NCBI RefSeq assembly: GCF_002975275.1
Contig: NZ_PCOQ01000011.1
Span: 62,001-126,000, forward strand
Direction of reading: 5' to 3'
Origin: Achromobacter sp. MYb9
Lineage (GTDB): Bacteria > Pseudomonadota > Gammaproteobacteria > Burkholderiales > Burkholderiaceae_B
Length of the DNA stretch: 64,000 bases
The notes under the pieces were generated by a model. The model searched no databases and had not been told where the DNA came from. It saw only the letters and a program-made list of their open reading frames with translations. Position 1 is the first letter of the stretch. Every line of letters starts with the position of its first letter. Both the position numbers and the translations under genes were made by a program. Positions 1-8,544 of the stretch are shown here, in pieces.

Positions 1-1
1 G

Positions 2-715
2 CAGCCTGACGGCTACACACTCTACATCGGCACCCCAGGTTCGCTGACCATCCTGCCCAATCTGCAGAAAGTCCCTTATGACCCGGCCACAGGCCTGACG
101 CCCGTATCCGTGCTGGTGACCATGCCGAATGTGCTGGTGAGCAGTCCGAATTCAGGCATCAACAGCGCGGCCGACCTGATCGCCCGCGCCAAGTCGGGCA
201 AGGACGTCACGTACGCATCCGGTGGCAACGGCACCATCGGCCAGATGGCGGCGGAGCAGTTCAACATGCTGGCCGGTATCAAGATGCGGCATATCCCCTA
301 CAAGGGCACCACGCCTGCACTGACCGACGTGGTGAGCGGCCTGATCGACGTAACCTTCTCCGATCCCTCGGTGCGCACCTTGACCGAAGGCGGCAAGCTC
401 AAGGCGCTAGGCGTGACCACGGCGGGCCCCTCCAACGAGTTTCCTGGCGCGCCTCCCATAGGCAAGAGCATCCCGGGCTATGAATTGACCAACTGGTATG
501 GCGTGCTCGCGCCCGGCGGGACGCCCAAGGCCGTCGTCGACACGCTGAACCGCGCGTTCGCCAGCGTCATGAAGGAGCCCGCCGTGATCAAGGTGCTGGC
601 GGCGTCCGGCATGACCGCCACGTCCAGCACGCCAGCCGAGTTCGGCGCGCTAATGAACAAAGAGCGCGTCAAGTGGGCGGATCTCATCCAGAAATCCCAC
701 ATCACGCTGGACTGA
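2..715 (+). CDS. Bug-family tripartite tricarboxylate receptor (5' partial)
   Basis: Periplasmic solute-binding protein of the Bug/TctC family, which captures carboxylates for tripartite transporters or acts as an orphan sensor. The open frame runs from base 2 without a start codon, so the signal peptide and first lobe lie outside the window; 237 residues are visible. The first residues (PDGYTLYIGTPGSLTILP) match the typical Bug segment, followed by HIPYKGTTPALTDVVSGLID, the carboxylate-binding loop region, and NWYGVLAPGGTPKAVVD near the C-terminal third. It ends with a family-typical KWADLIQKSHITLD. The oxidoreductase gene follows 38 bp later on the same strand, so they may be co-transcribed. 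Ligand unknown; family call very secure. Confidence 0.93.
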   Translation, partial: QPDGYTLYIGTPGSLTILPNLQKVPYDPATGLTPVSVLVTMPNVLVSSPNSGINSAADLIARAKSGKDVTYASGGNGTIGQMAAEQFNMLAGIKMRHIPYKGTTPALTDVVSGLIDVTFSDPSVRTLTEGGKLKALGVTTAGPSNEFPGAPPIGKSIPGYELTNWYGVLAPGGTPKAVVDTLNRAFASVMKEPAVIKVLAASGMTATSSTPAEFGALMNKERVKWADLIQKSHITLD

Positions 716-753
716 CCCGACGCTCCGTACAGGACAGCACACAGGATCGCATC

Positions 754-3075
754 ATGACGATTTCCTCACGGCCTGAGCCCGATGACCAGAACCGCATGGC
801 GCCAGTGCGGGAGCAGCGCTTTCCGCAACTGGCCCATTGGGGAGCCTATACGGCCGTGGTGCGCGACGGACGGCTGGTGGATTGCGATCCATTCGGCCAA
901 GATCCCAACCCCTCGCGCCTGCTGGAGACCATCGCGCCCATGGTCTACTCGCCACGCCGCATCGCACGGCCGGTGGTGCGCAAGGCCTGGCTGGAATCGC
1001 ATGGCGCGCGTGGCCGCGAACTGCGCGGCCGCGACGAGTTCGTCGAGATCGACTGGGACACCGCGCTCGACCTGGTGGCCGCTGAAATCGCCGAGACGCG
1101 CGCGGAGCACGGCGCGCAGGGCATATTCTCTGGTTCCTACGGCTGGTCCTCCGCCGGCCGCCTGCACCATGCCCGCTCGCTGATCCGCCGTTTCTATTTC
1201 GCAGGTGGCGGCGGCGTTGACCAGGTAGGCAACTACAGCTGGGGCACGGCGCAATTCCTGCTGCCGCACGTCATCGGCACCTATAACCCGCTTACCGGCC
1301 GAGTCACGTCCTGGCCCAGCATCGTCGCGCATGCCGAGGTCTTCGTCGCTTTCGGCGGCCTGGCCTTGAAGAACGGTCAGGTGTCCTCCGGCGGCGCGGC
1401 CGAGCACACCCTGGAATCCTGGCTGCGCAAGCTGGCGGCCAGCGGCGCGCGCATCATCAACATCAGCCCGACGCGCGACGACTGTCCGGATTTCGTGCAG
1501 GCCGAATGGATACCCATACGGCCCAACACCGACGTGGCACTGATGCTGGCCCTGGCTTATGAAATCCGCCGCCAGGGCGGCCAGGACGACGCCTTCCTGG
1601 CCAGCCATTGCGTAGGCTACGCGGCGCTCGAAGCGTACTTCCAGGGCCGCGAAGACGGGGTGGCCAAGACGCCCGAATGGGCCGCCGAAATCACCGGCAT
1701 TCCCGCCGCGCGCATCCGCGCACTGGCGGCACAGCTTTGCGGCAAGCGCAGTTATCTCACCTGCTCCTTCGCCGTACAGCGCGCCCAGCATGGCGAACAG
1801 CCCTATTGGATGGTGATCGCGCTGGCCGCGATGCTGGGGCAGATAGGCCTTCCCGGCGGCGGCTTCGGCTTCGGCCACGGCTCCATGAACGGCGTCGGTA
1901 ATCCACGCGTCGCGACACCAGGTCCGGAGATGCCCGTGGGGCGCAATCCCTCCGGCCTTGCCATCCCGGTGGCGCGCCTGACCGAGATGCTGGAAAATCC
2001 CGGCGCGCCCTACCCATTCCAGGGCCAGACGCAGCACTATCCGGATATCCACCTCGTCCACTGGGCCGGCGGCAATCCATTCCATCATCACCAGCAGTTG
2101 CATCGGCTGATGCGGGCCTGGCGCGCCAAGCCCCGCACCATCGTGGTCAATGAAATCTGGTGGACCCCGGCGGCGCGCAACGCCGATATCGTGCTGCCCA
2201 TCACGACGTCGCTGGAACGCAACGACATCGGCGGCTCCTCGCGCGACCGCTACGCGCTGGCCATGCATCGGGCCATCGATCCCGTGGGCCAGGCGCGCGA
2301 CGACTACGCTGTCTTCACCGACCTCGCCGAACGGCTGGGCTATCGCGAACGCTATACCGAAGGCCGCGATGAGATGGCCTGGATCCGCCACATCTACGGC
2401 CAGTTCGCGCAGGCGCAGCGCCACGCCGGTATCGACGTGCCGGACTTCGAGGCTTTCTGGGACCAAGGCTACGTGAAGCTGCCACCGCCGTCGTCGGACT
2501 TCATCCTGTTCGAGGACTTCCGGTTGGACCCTCAAGCCCATCCCCTGCGCACGCCCAGCGGCCGCATCGAGCTTTACAGCGAAACGCTGGAGGGTTATGG
2601 GCTGTCCGATTGTGGCGGCCATCCGCGCTGGATTCCGCCGCGCGAATGGCTGGGTGCGGACATCGCGCGCGACTACCCGCTGCACCTGCTGACCATACAA
2701 CCCGCCGACCGCCTGCATAGCCAGATGGACGCCGCGCCGCTGGCCCAGGGCAACAAGGTGGCCGCGCGCGAGGCCCTGCGCATGCATCCCGACGACGCCC
2801 GCGCGCGTGGACTGCGCGGCGGCGACACCGTGCGGCTATACAACGCGCGCGGCGCCTGCCTGGTAGGCGCCGTGCTGGACGACGGCGTACTGCCGGGCAC
2901 GGTGGTCATGGCGACCGGCGCGTGGTACTGGCCCGCCGCCGACGACGACGCCCCCGAACGCGCGGGGACGGCCAACGTGCTCACGCTGGACATCGGCACG
3001 TCGTCGCTGACCCAAGGGCCCAACGCCATGAGCTGCCTGGTCCAGGCGGAGCCTTGGCGCGGCGCGGGCGCATAG
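754..3075 (+). CDS. Molybdopterin oxidoreductase, BisC/TorA (DMSO reductase) family
   Basis: A 773-residue molybdenum enzyme of the type that reduces S- or N-oxides (biotin sulfoxide, TMAO, DMSO). The segment GNYSWGTAQFLLPHVIG holds the serine (about residue 162) expected as protein ligand to molybdenum. There is no N-terminal CxxC iron-sulfur motif, as in BisC and TorA. The start at 754 is chosen over an in-frame ATG at 673 because the latter lies inside the upstream gene. No twin-arginine signal is visible, so a cytoplasmic, BisC-like enzyme is inferred rather than periplasmic TorA. The C-terminal domain (about 640-770) has the usual beta-barrel cofactor-binding features (LTIQPADRLHSQMD). 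Flanked by two Bug receptor genes on the same strand, which hints at a shared substrate route. Substrate not determinable. Confidence 0.88.
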   Translation: MTISSRPEPDDQNRMAPVREQRFPQLAHWGAYTAVVRDGRLVDCDPFGQDPNPSRLLETIAPMVYSPRRIARPVVRKAWLESHGARGRELRGRDEFVEIDWDTALDLVAAEIAETRAEHGAQGIFSGSYGWSSAGRLHHARSLIRRFYFAGGGGVDQVGNYSWGTAQFLLPHVIGTYNPLTGRVTSWPSIVAHAEVFVAFGGLALKNGQVSSGGAAEHTLESWLRKLAASGARIINISPTRDDCPDFVQAEWIPIRPNTDVALMLALAYEIRRQGGQDDAFLASHCVGYAALEAYFQGREDGVAKTPEWAAEITGIPAARIRALAAQLCGKRSYLTCSFAVQRAQHGEQPYWMVIALAAMLGQIGLPGGGFGFGHGSMNGVGNPRVATPGPEMPVGRNPSGLAIPVARLTEMLENPGAPYPFQGQTQHYPDIHLVHWAGGNPFHHHQQLHRLMRAWRAKPRTIVVNEIWWTPAARNADIVLPITTSLERNDIGGSSRDRYALAMHRAIDPVGQARDDYAVFTDLAERLGYRERYTEGRDEMAWIRHIYGQFAQAQRHAGIDVPDFEAFWDQGYVKLPPPSSDFILFEDFRLDPQAHPLRTPSGRIELYSETLEGYGLSDCGGHPRWIPPREWLGADIARDYPLHLLTIQPADRLHSQMDAAPLAQGNKVAAREALRMHPDDARARGLRGGDTVRLYNARGACLVGAVLDDGVLPGTVVMATGAWYWPAADDDAPERAGTANVLTLDIGTSSLTQGPNAMSCLVQAEPWRGAGA

Positions 3076-3162
3076 ATGAGTGCCAGACCGCGGCCATGCC
3101 TCCTGGTGCGCCGCGGCAACGACAACCTGCTTTTATCTTATCGAGACCAAGAGGTTATGCAT

Positions 3163-4140
3163 ATGTACCTGTACAAGAAACTCGTCGCGGCGTGCCTGGC
3201 CGGTGTCGCGCTGGCCTGCAGCGCTCCCGCCCTGGCCGCTTATCCCGACGCCCCCATCACCTTCACCGTGCCCTTCCCGGCCGGCGGCGGTGTCGACCTG
3301 GTCGCGCGGCTCTATGCCCAGCACATCGGCCAAGCCACTGGCGCCAACATCGTGGTGGAAAACCGCGCCGGCGCCGGCGGAACCATAGGCGTGGGCATGA
3401 CCGCGCGCGCGCCGGCCGATGGCTATCACATCGTGCTGGGCAGCCCCGGAAATATCAGCATCGCTCCCAGCGCGTACCGCAACCTGCCCTATAAGCCGCT
3501 CACCAACCTCAAGCCGATTGCCATGGGCGTGCAGATGCCCATCCTGTTGCTGACCCCTCCAGGCGCGCCCTTCACCAGCGTGGCGGATCTGATCACGTAC
3601 GGCAAGGCCAACCCCGGCAAGCTCAGCTATGGCTCGGGCGGCGCCGGCACCTCGCAGCATCTGGCGGGCGCGATGTTCGCGCAGAAGGCCGGCATCGACG
3701 CCGTGCACATCCCCTACAAAGGTACCGCTCCGGTGCTCACCGACCTGATGGGCGGCCGCCTGGACTACACCTTCGGCGACACCTCCATGATCCCTTCGGT
3801 GAAAGCCGGCAAGCTAAAGCTGTTGGGCGTGGGCGGGGCCAAGCGCTCGACCCTGCTGCCCGACACACCCACCATTGCCGAAGCGGGGCTGCCAGGCTAT
3901 GCCGCCACCAACTGGTACGGCTTCTTCGCGCCCGCCGGCACGCCCGACGCCGCCGTGGCGTGGCTGGCCAAGCAAATCCAGGCGGCGCTGGACGATCCCG
4001 CCTTCGCGCAACAGCTCAAGGCGCAATTGCTGGAAGCACCGCCGCCGGGAATGGACAGCGCCGCATTCACGAAATTCGTCGCGCAGGACATCGACCAGTG
4101 GGCCACGCTGATCAAGTCCATCGACCTGCATCTCGATTGA
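3163..4140 (+). CDS. Bug-family tripartite tricarboxylate receptor
   Basis: Complete periplasmic solute-binding receptor of 325 residues, a normal length for the family. The start at 3163 has GAGG eight bases upstream; ATG 3157 and 3076 are also in frame but are worse placed. A signal peptide (basic MYLYKK, hydrophobic core, ALA/AYPDAP cleavage) is clear. Diagnostic segments follow: PFPAGGGVDLVAR, the first Bug motif, ADGYHIVLGSPGN, AVHIPYKGTAPVLTDLMGG, and NWYGFFAPAGTPDAAVAWL. It resembles the truncated receptor at the start of the window, so the two may be paralogues. It sits between the oxidoreductase and the aspartoacylase-like hydrolase, suggesting uptake of a substrate that is then processed. 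Ligand unknown. Confidence 0.92.
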   Translation: MYLYKKLVAACLAGVALACSAPALAAYPDAPITFTVPFPAGGGVDLVARLYAQHIGQATGANIVVENRAGAGGTIGVGMTARAPADGYHIVLGSPGNISIAPSAYRNLPYKPLTNLKPIAMGVQMPILLLTPPGAPFTSVADLITYGKANPGKLSYGSGGAGTSQHLAGAMFAQKAGIDAVHIPYKGTAPVLTDLMGGRLDYTFGDTSMIPSVKAGKLKLLGVGGAKRSTLLPDTPTIAEAGLPGYAATNWYGFFAPAGTPDAAVAWLAKQIQAALDDPAFAQQLKAQLLEAPPPGMDSAAFTKFVAQDIDQWATLIKSIDLHLD

Positions 4141-4197
4141 TGTAACGCGTCCATCGCATCTATCGCAGCTACACCCGAACAAATACAGGAGCCAGAT

Positions 4198-5208
4198 ATG
4201 GGAATTATCGGAAACTTCCTTGCGGATCACGCGGGCCCAGCCCGCCAGACCAGCACACTCGCCGTCGGCAGCATGGCTTCGGGCATGGCGGTCGGCATGC
4301 CCTATGTCGCCGTGCGCGGCGCGCACCCAGGCAAGACGCTGTGGCTGCACGGCCAGGTCCATGGCGATGAAATCAACGGCATGGTGGCGGCGCTGCGCTT
4401 TGCCAACCAGCTGGATCCCGCGACGATGCACGGCAATGTCGTCGTCACGCCGACCGGCAACCCACAGGCGCTGGACAGCCGCCGCAAACGCAATCCCTAT
4501 GACGACCTGGATCTCGACCAGTGCTATCCCGGCAACGCCGGAGGATTGATCTCGGAACGCCTGGCGCATGCCCTGTTCGCCGAAATCCGCGGCACGGCCA
4601 GTTTCGTCATCAACCTGCACACCATGAATCCACTGTTCAATTCCAAAGCCTATGCGGTGTACAAGCTGCATCCGGGCAGCGGGATCGAGGAGCAGGAACT
4701 TCTGCGTGCCATCGCGTTGTTCGAGCCCAACGTCGCGTGCCGCATGGACGTGGGTGGCAAGGGCGAACTCCCCGGCAATATCGCCGGCGCGCTCGACTAT
4801 CAATGCCTGGCTGCGGGAATCCCCGCCTTCATGGTGGAACTGGGCGGCGGCAGCCGCTACGAAGCCCACAACGTGGCGCTGGCCGAACGCGGCTTTGCCC
4901 GTCTCGCCGGTCACCTCGGAATCTTGCCCGGCGGGGCCAACTACAGTGTACAGACCGTACGCCGCGTGACGCGGCGCGGCTGGATCACCTTCACACAAGG
5001 CGGTCTGTTCGTGCCTGAGGTTGAGGCCGGTGCTACCTTGAGGGCCGGCAGCGTGCTGGGTAAGTCGATGAACCTGCACGGCGAGCCGTTGGAATCCATC
5101 CGCTTGGCCAACGACGGAATCGTCATTGGCCTGCGTGGCGACCCTGTCATCCATACCGGCGAACGGGCCGCGTTCATTGCCCATGAGTGGGACGAATTCC
5201 CCCTGTGA
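4198..5208 (+). CDS. Succinylglutamate desuccinylase/aspartoacylase-family zinc hydrolase
   Basis: A 336-residue M14-type zinc amidohydrolase that would cleave an N-acyl amino acid or similar amide. Zinc-ligand motifs are visible: LHGQVHGDEING gives the H-x-x-E pair (His55, Glu58) and INLHTMNP supplies the third ligand (His141); RRKRNPYDDLDLDQCYPG is the substrate-binding arginine region. The C-terminal 90 residues form the small beta domain seen in the family (GLFVPEVEAGATLRAG). AGGAG precedes the ATG by about nine bases. It lies 57 bp after the Bug receptor gene on the same strand, so the receptor may feed this enzyme. It is the last chromosomal gene before the element junction. Substrate unknown. 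Confidence 0.85.
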   Translation: MGIIGNFLADHAGPARQTSTLAVGSMASGMAVGMPYVAVRGAHPGKTLWLHGQVHGDEINGMVAALRFANQLDPATMHGNVVVTPTGNPQALDSRRKRNPYDDLDLDQCYPGNAGGLISERLAHALFAEIRGTASFVINLHTMNPLFNSKAYAVYKLHPGSGIEEQELLRAIALFEPNVACRMDVGGKGELPGNIAGALDYQCLAAGIPAFMVELGGGSRYEAHNVALAERGFARLAGHLGILPGGANYSVQTVRRVTRRGWITFTQGGLFVPEVEAGATLRAGSVLGKSMNLHGEPLESIRLANDGIVIGLRGDPVIHTGERAAFIAHEWDEFPL

Positions 5209-5356
5209 CCTGCCCCCAGACCTGTTCTACAAAGCGTTGCCAAGGCACTTCGCTCCTCTTTACGCTCTTGTAAGCTGCGTAGAGATTTCCCACCGTGATC
5301 TCCTGCAACTCATCCAAGGTGTACGGATGCCGCTTCATCGAGTTCTGATCACGCAC
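5174..5356 (-). CDS. Small hypothetical protein at the chromosome-element border
   Basis: Possible 60-residue protein starting at GTG 5356, with GGAG about eight bases upstream; an in-frame ATG lies at 5338. The product is charged and mixed in composition (YTLDELQEITVGNLYAAYKS) and matches no family I recognise. It overlaps the end of the aspartoacylase-like gene by 35 bp in tail-to-tail orientation. It could be a remnant of a gene cut by an earlier insertion at this tRNA site, or a chance frame. Support is only the ribosome-binding site and protein-like composition. Confidence 0.3.
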   Translation of the reverse strand: MRDQNSMKRHPYTLDELQEITVGNLYAAYKSVKRSEVPWQRFVEQVWGQVTGGIRPTHGQ

Positions 5357-5428
5357 GTCTCATCTCCGTCCTAAAGCCTCCGAAGCCTTCAGGGGGGCAA
5401 AAGGTGGGGCGAAATCTGCGACAAGCAA

Positions 5429-5460
5429 AAGGCCTTACAGAGCATTCTCTGTAAGGCCTT
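5429..5460 (-). terminator. Rho-independent terminator downstream of the tRNA-Pro 3' end
   Basis: A perfect 14-bp stem (arms 5429-5442 and 5447-5460, beginning AAGGCCTTACAGAG) with a 4-base CATT loop. On the minus strand it is followed by a short T-rich run (TTTTGCTT across the arm end), and it lies 8 bp beyond the CCA end of the tRNA fragment, as expected for the terminator of the original tRNA-Pro transcript. It may also insulate the element from the chromosomal genes. Confidence 0.8.
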
Positions 5461-5468
5461 GATTTTAT

Positions 5469-5513
5469 TGGTCGGGGCGGTGGGATTCGAACTCACGACC
5501 CTCTGCTCCCAAA
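5469..5513 (-). other. Attachment site: 3' half of tRNA-Pro(TGG), element junction
   Basis: On the minus strand this reads as the anticodon loop (TTTGGGA, anticodon TGG), the 3' side of the anticodon stem (GCAGA), a variable loop, T arm with GTTCGAATC core and acceptor end CGCCCCGACCA. The 5' half is absent: bases to the right neither pair with the anticodon stem nor form a D arm and instead lead into the integrase gene. The T stem (GTGAG against CCCAC) carries one A-C mismatch, suggesting drift of a non-functional copy. This is the classic footprint of integration into the 3' end of a tRNA; the intact tRNA should lie at the other end, outside the window. Confidence 0.82.
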
Positions 5514-5667
5514 TTGGTTGCGCATGGAAGGGTGCGGACAACGCTGGAAAACTAACCCTTCAATTTCAACAGCTTACAGCGCACAAATTTCCATTATCAT
5601 CCACCCACATCCGCCGCGATCCGCGACCGGGTGTACCTATGGGTGTACACAATATGGGAATAAGTGC

Positions 5668-7146
5668 ATGACGCGTTACCCGAAAAAAGGCCGAGGTCAC
5701 AAATGGACAATTCGGGAACTTGAATCCATACCGACTGCTTGGGCGAAAGACAGTATCGCAGACGGCGGAGGCCTGACTGGAGAAGTTCGTGTGTCGAATG
5801 GAGCTGCGGCGGTGGCATTCCGCTACGGATTCAAGTGGGAAGGGCGCAAGGCTTGGTACTACTGTGGCAACTGGCCGACTGTCGACTTGGCCACAATCCG
5901 AGAACGGCGTGACAACGCGCGGGAACTCGTCGCAAATGGCGTTGATCCTCGGCGCCAAAAAGTCGCCGATAAGATCGAGGCCCAACGCAAGGTCGACCAG
6001 CTAATAAGCGAAGAGAGCCAGCGCCGCGCCCAAGACCTAAAGTTCAAGGACCTATACGACGCCTGGATAGAAGAAGGGGTTCGCCGGTCTGACGACAATG
6101 CCGAACTGAAACGGATTTTTGGCAAGGACGTATTGCCGGTTATCGGCGATTCCGTCCTCCGGACTATGTCCGAGAGTGACATAAAGAAGGTCCTGCGCGA
6201 AGTGATTGGACGAGGCGCCAATCGTCTCGCAGTGATAATTTTCGGCGCTATAGGTCAAATGCTTGGATGGGCAGAGGACCGGCAGCCTTGGAGGCGTCTC
6301 CTCATCGAAGGAAACCCCGCAAAGCTCGTCGACCTTGATCTGTTGTTGGACGATGAGTACGACCCGGAAAATGTGCGTACACGAGTATTGCTAGACACCG
6401 AGATCGTGGAGCTGGCAAAACGATTCAGATTCGGCGAAAACGAGTACGAGCAGGCACCCAACAAACGTGTCGCTAAGTTACCGGTCGCAGCCGCGACCCA
6501 ACATGCCGTGTGGATATGTCTGAGCACTCTTACACGGATCGGTGCATTGACAAAAGCCGAGAAGGCGCACGTCAACCTTCCTGAACAAACTTGGTTTATA
6601 CCAAGGGAAAACTCGAAAGGACGCCGCCGGCAGAAGCAAGACCAGATCGTCCACCTTTCAGAATTCGCAGTGCGCCATTTCGAAGCCGCTATGGCACTCT
6701 CGGATTCGCGTTACGTCTTTCCAGCTCGAAACGGCCTCGGGCCCCTTTCTGGGCAGACTGTGACGAAGCAAATCGGAGACCGCCAGACACGATTCAAGGC
6801 CTCTGACCGAACGCCCCTCGCCGGTCGCCGTAACGACGACACCCTCGTCCTAGGTGATGGAGCGAATGGAAAATGGACGCCTCACGACTTGAGGCGGACG
6901 GGCGCGACGATCATGCAAGCTCAAGGGATCCCGGAGAACATCATTGACCGCTGTCAGGGTCACGTCGCCCACACAGGAAGAAACAAGATTCGGCGCCACT
7001 ACCAGCTTTATGAATTTGCCGACGAAAAGCGCGCCGCGTGGCAAAAACTCGGCGAATATCTGGAGCAGCTTTTACCTTTGGATCTGACTCTCCCAAAGAC
7101 GCGTATCGAAAAATCGCCGAAAAAGGGACGATCCGCGAAACAGTAG
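5668..7146 (+). CDS. int: P4-type tyrosine recombinase/integrase of the element
   Basis: A 492-residue site-specific recombinase expected to catalyse integration into and excision from the tRNA-Pro site. The N-terminal part (WTIRELESIPTAWAKDS...) resembles the DUF4102 arm-binding domain of P4-like integrases. The catalytic core shows the box I arginine in LTRIGALTKAE (about 290), a basic hairpin (RENSKGRRRQK), the box II HDLRRTGATIM (about 405), a histidine in GHVAHTGRNKIRRHYQLY and the nucleophilic tyrosine in that last segment (about 445). Start 5668 is preferred because the in-frame extension to 5518 is translated att-site DNA. It points away from the tRNA fragment 155 bp away, the normal arrangement. 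No excisionase gene is recognisable nearby. Confidence 0.92.
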   Translation: MTRYPKKGRGHKWTIRELESIPTAWAKDSIADGGGLTGEVRVSNGAAAVAFRYGFKWEGRKAWYYCGNWPTVDLATIRERRDNARELVANGVDPRRQKVADKIEAQRKVDQLISEESQRRAQDLKFKDLYDAWIEEGVRRSDDNAELKRIFGKDVLPVIGDSVLRTMSESDIKKVLREVIGRGANRLAVIIFGAIGQMLGWAEDRQPWRRLLIEGNPAKLVDLDLLLDDEYDPENVRTRVLLDTEIVELAKRFRFGENEYEQAPNKRVAKLPVAAATQHAVWICLSTLTRIGALTKAEKAHVNLPEQTWFIPRENSKGRRRQKQDQIVHLSEFAVRHFEAAMALSDSRYVFPARNGLGPLSGQTVTKQIGDRQTRFKASDRTPLAGRRNDDTLVLGDGANGKWTPHDLRRTGATIMQAQGIPENIIDRCQGHVAHTGRNKIRRHYQLYEFADEKRAAWQKLGEYLEQLLPLDLTLPKTRIEKSPKKGRSAKQ

Positions 7147-7361
7147 CCCGACTGGCGGCATTGCCAAACACCGCCTGTCCTGTGGTTTCGGGGCTGATGC
7201 ACTCCAAGGCGTGCGGCTTGACCATCAGCCTCTTGTCCAAACTGAGCGCCCAATCAATTTGATTGCGGCCGTCTCACTCCCCACTTCCGTACCTACCTTT
7301 CGGAACGCGCCCGCCGATCACGCCGGGCGACCCCCCATAAAGCTCAATCAAGGATCCCCGC

Positions 7362-7637
7362 ATGGCCTATCCGCCCGCGGCCCGCAGTGCGGCCGCATCT
7401 TTTGAATTTCCATCCACGGCGCGGGCAGCCCGGCACGCCGCCCGGACTTGGTTCGAATCCGCGCCGAATCTGCCACCGGCGCAATACCGCGATCAGCAAT
7501 TTCGCGAGCACTGCGCGGACAAGACGGACTCGCCCCTCGAACGAAGAATCCGGCGGGACGCCTTCAAACAGGCGTTCGCCCAGGCCATAGGCCACATCGT
7601 GGTAGAGGAGGCCCGGCTTCATGCGCTCCCTGCTTGA
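7362..7637 (+). CDS. Small hypothetical protein (91 aa)
   Basis: Alanine- and arginine-rich 91-residue protein with a helical C-terminal half (RRIRRDAFKQAFAQAIGHIV). No known domain recognised. Its last 17 bases overlap the start of the ribbon-helix-helix gene, implying translational coupling and a shared transcript. It is the first gene after the integrase, at the head of the pilus region, so a regulatory or relaxosome-accessory role is possible but unproven. The antisense strand is also open here; the + strand frame is preferred for its overlap with the next gene. Confidence 0.5.
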   Translation: MAYPPAARSAAASFEFPSTARAARHAARTWFESAPNLPPAQYRDQQFREHCADKTDSPLERRIRRDAFKQAFAQAIGHIVVEEARLHALPA

Positions 7638-7947
7638 ACGCCCGATTACGTTTCGACTGTCCGACGCCGCTCGCCGGCGGTACGAGCAGGCCGCTGCGGA
7701 ACGAGGTATGACGCTTTCCGCGTATCTGCGGGATAGGCTCGAAATCGACGACCAGGTCGCCGAACATGTCTCGCAACTGCGCCTCACCCTGCTGGACGGC
7801 GGTGTTGGGGGGCAACCCGGCGAGTCTCTACTGCCCCTTTTGGTGGAAATGCTGTTGCTCACACGGAGGATTACCTCCCCGGGAGACCTCCGCGCCGTTC
7901 ACCTAGAACTGGACCGTCAAGGCGTCACGCCCTGGACTGCCCCGTAA
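7621..7947 (+). CDS. Ribbon-helix-helix-like DNA-binding protein
   Basis: A 108-residue protein whose first 45 residues (RPITFRLSDAARRRYEQAAA then ERGMTLSAYLRDRL) have the strand plus two-helix pattern of ribbon-helix-helix proteins and of MobC-like mobilisation accessory proteins. The remainder is leucine-rich and helical. The start overlaps the upstream 91-residue gene by 17 bp. Being first in the pilus operon it may repress that operon or bind DNA in the relaxosome; neither is demonstrated. The relaxase here is far away (38-41 kb) and of the MobF type, which argues a little against a MobC role. Confidence 0.55.
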   Translation: MRSLLERPITFRLSDAARRRYEQAAAERGMTLSAYLRDRLEIDDQVAEHVSQLRLTLLDGGVGGQPGESLLPLLVEMLLLTRRITSPGDLRAVHLELDRQGVTPWTAP

Positions 7948-7968
7948 CCCCTGAAAACCCTTCGGTCT

Positions 7969-8421
7969 ATGAAAACTGCTTACGCTGCCTTCCGCCTGTT
8001 CTTACTTTCGATCTTCCTTCTGCCACAGACCGTACTGGCGGAGCCTGTACTGGATTTGCCTACGATCCTCCCACGTCCGGCGGACCTTGTTCGTCGTCCT
8101 ATTCCCCCATTGCCTCCTCTTCCGCAGCGCATAGGAGAGAACCTCGACCGCGATACTTGGTCCTCGGCCGACGGATTGGATTGGGGCATCAAGATTGCTG
8201 AAGATGACGACGACTATGTCGTGATGTACCTATCGTCGTCGGCATGTGAACGCTGGCAGCGAGAAGGCAAGCGGTTGAAATTGCGGACTCTATATATAAA
8301 CGGAGAGTCGACGGAGACGGCCGCGTGTCGCCCCGGCGTCAACAAGGCTCAGTACATGAGCCCCCCGCTGGACGCGAAGGACTCTGAGGCAATCTTGTTC
8401 AAAAGCCGCCCCGCGCCTTAG
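7969..8421 (+). CDS. Secreted protein of the pil operon, function unknown
   Basis: 150-residue protein with a clear N-terminal signal (MKTAYAAFRLFLLSIFLL, cleavage near VLA/EPV), a proline-rich stretch (PLPPLPQ) and an acidic segment (EDDDDYVVMYLSSSACERW) with two cysteines, at about 91 and 119, that could pair in the periplasm. It lies 123 bp before the PilL-like lipoprotein gene on the same strand. R64-type clusters carry small accessory genes near pilL, but I see no sequence basis to assign one of those names. Confidence 0.55.
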   Translation: MKTAYAAFRLFLLSIFLLPQTVLAEPVLDLPTILPRPADLVRRPIPPLPPLPQRIGENLDRDTWSSADGLDWGIKIAEDDDDYVVMYLSSSACERWQREGKRLKLRTLYINGESTETAACRPGVNKAQYMSPPLDAKDSEAILFKSRPAP

Positions 8422-8544
8422 CGCAAGCTGAGCGGCTCCTGTCGCCAGGCCTCGTCTGTTCGCTGCCAATTCGGCATCGCTTCTTGGCAGGCGCGACCAT
8501 CCCCTTCCCGGCGAACTCGCCAAGCTCCCTACGGAGTATTCCCA

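Noticed and set aside
766-2787. 673-residue minus-strand frame
   Set aside because: Antisense shadow of the GC-rich oxidoreductase gene, whose + strand product has clear family motifs.
3814-5184. 456-residue minus-strand frame
   Set aside because: Antisense to the Bug receptor and aspartoacylase genes; no family features.
5469-5545. Complete tRNA-Pro gene on the minus strand
   Set aside because: The 5' half (D arm, 5' anticodon stem, acceptor 5' strand) is missing and the sequence to the right does not pair; only an att fragment remains.
5459-5671. 70-residue + strand frame starting MILLVGAVGFELTTLC
   Set aside because: This is the translated tRNA 3' end, a common spurious product at tRNA genes.
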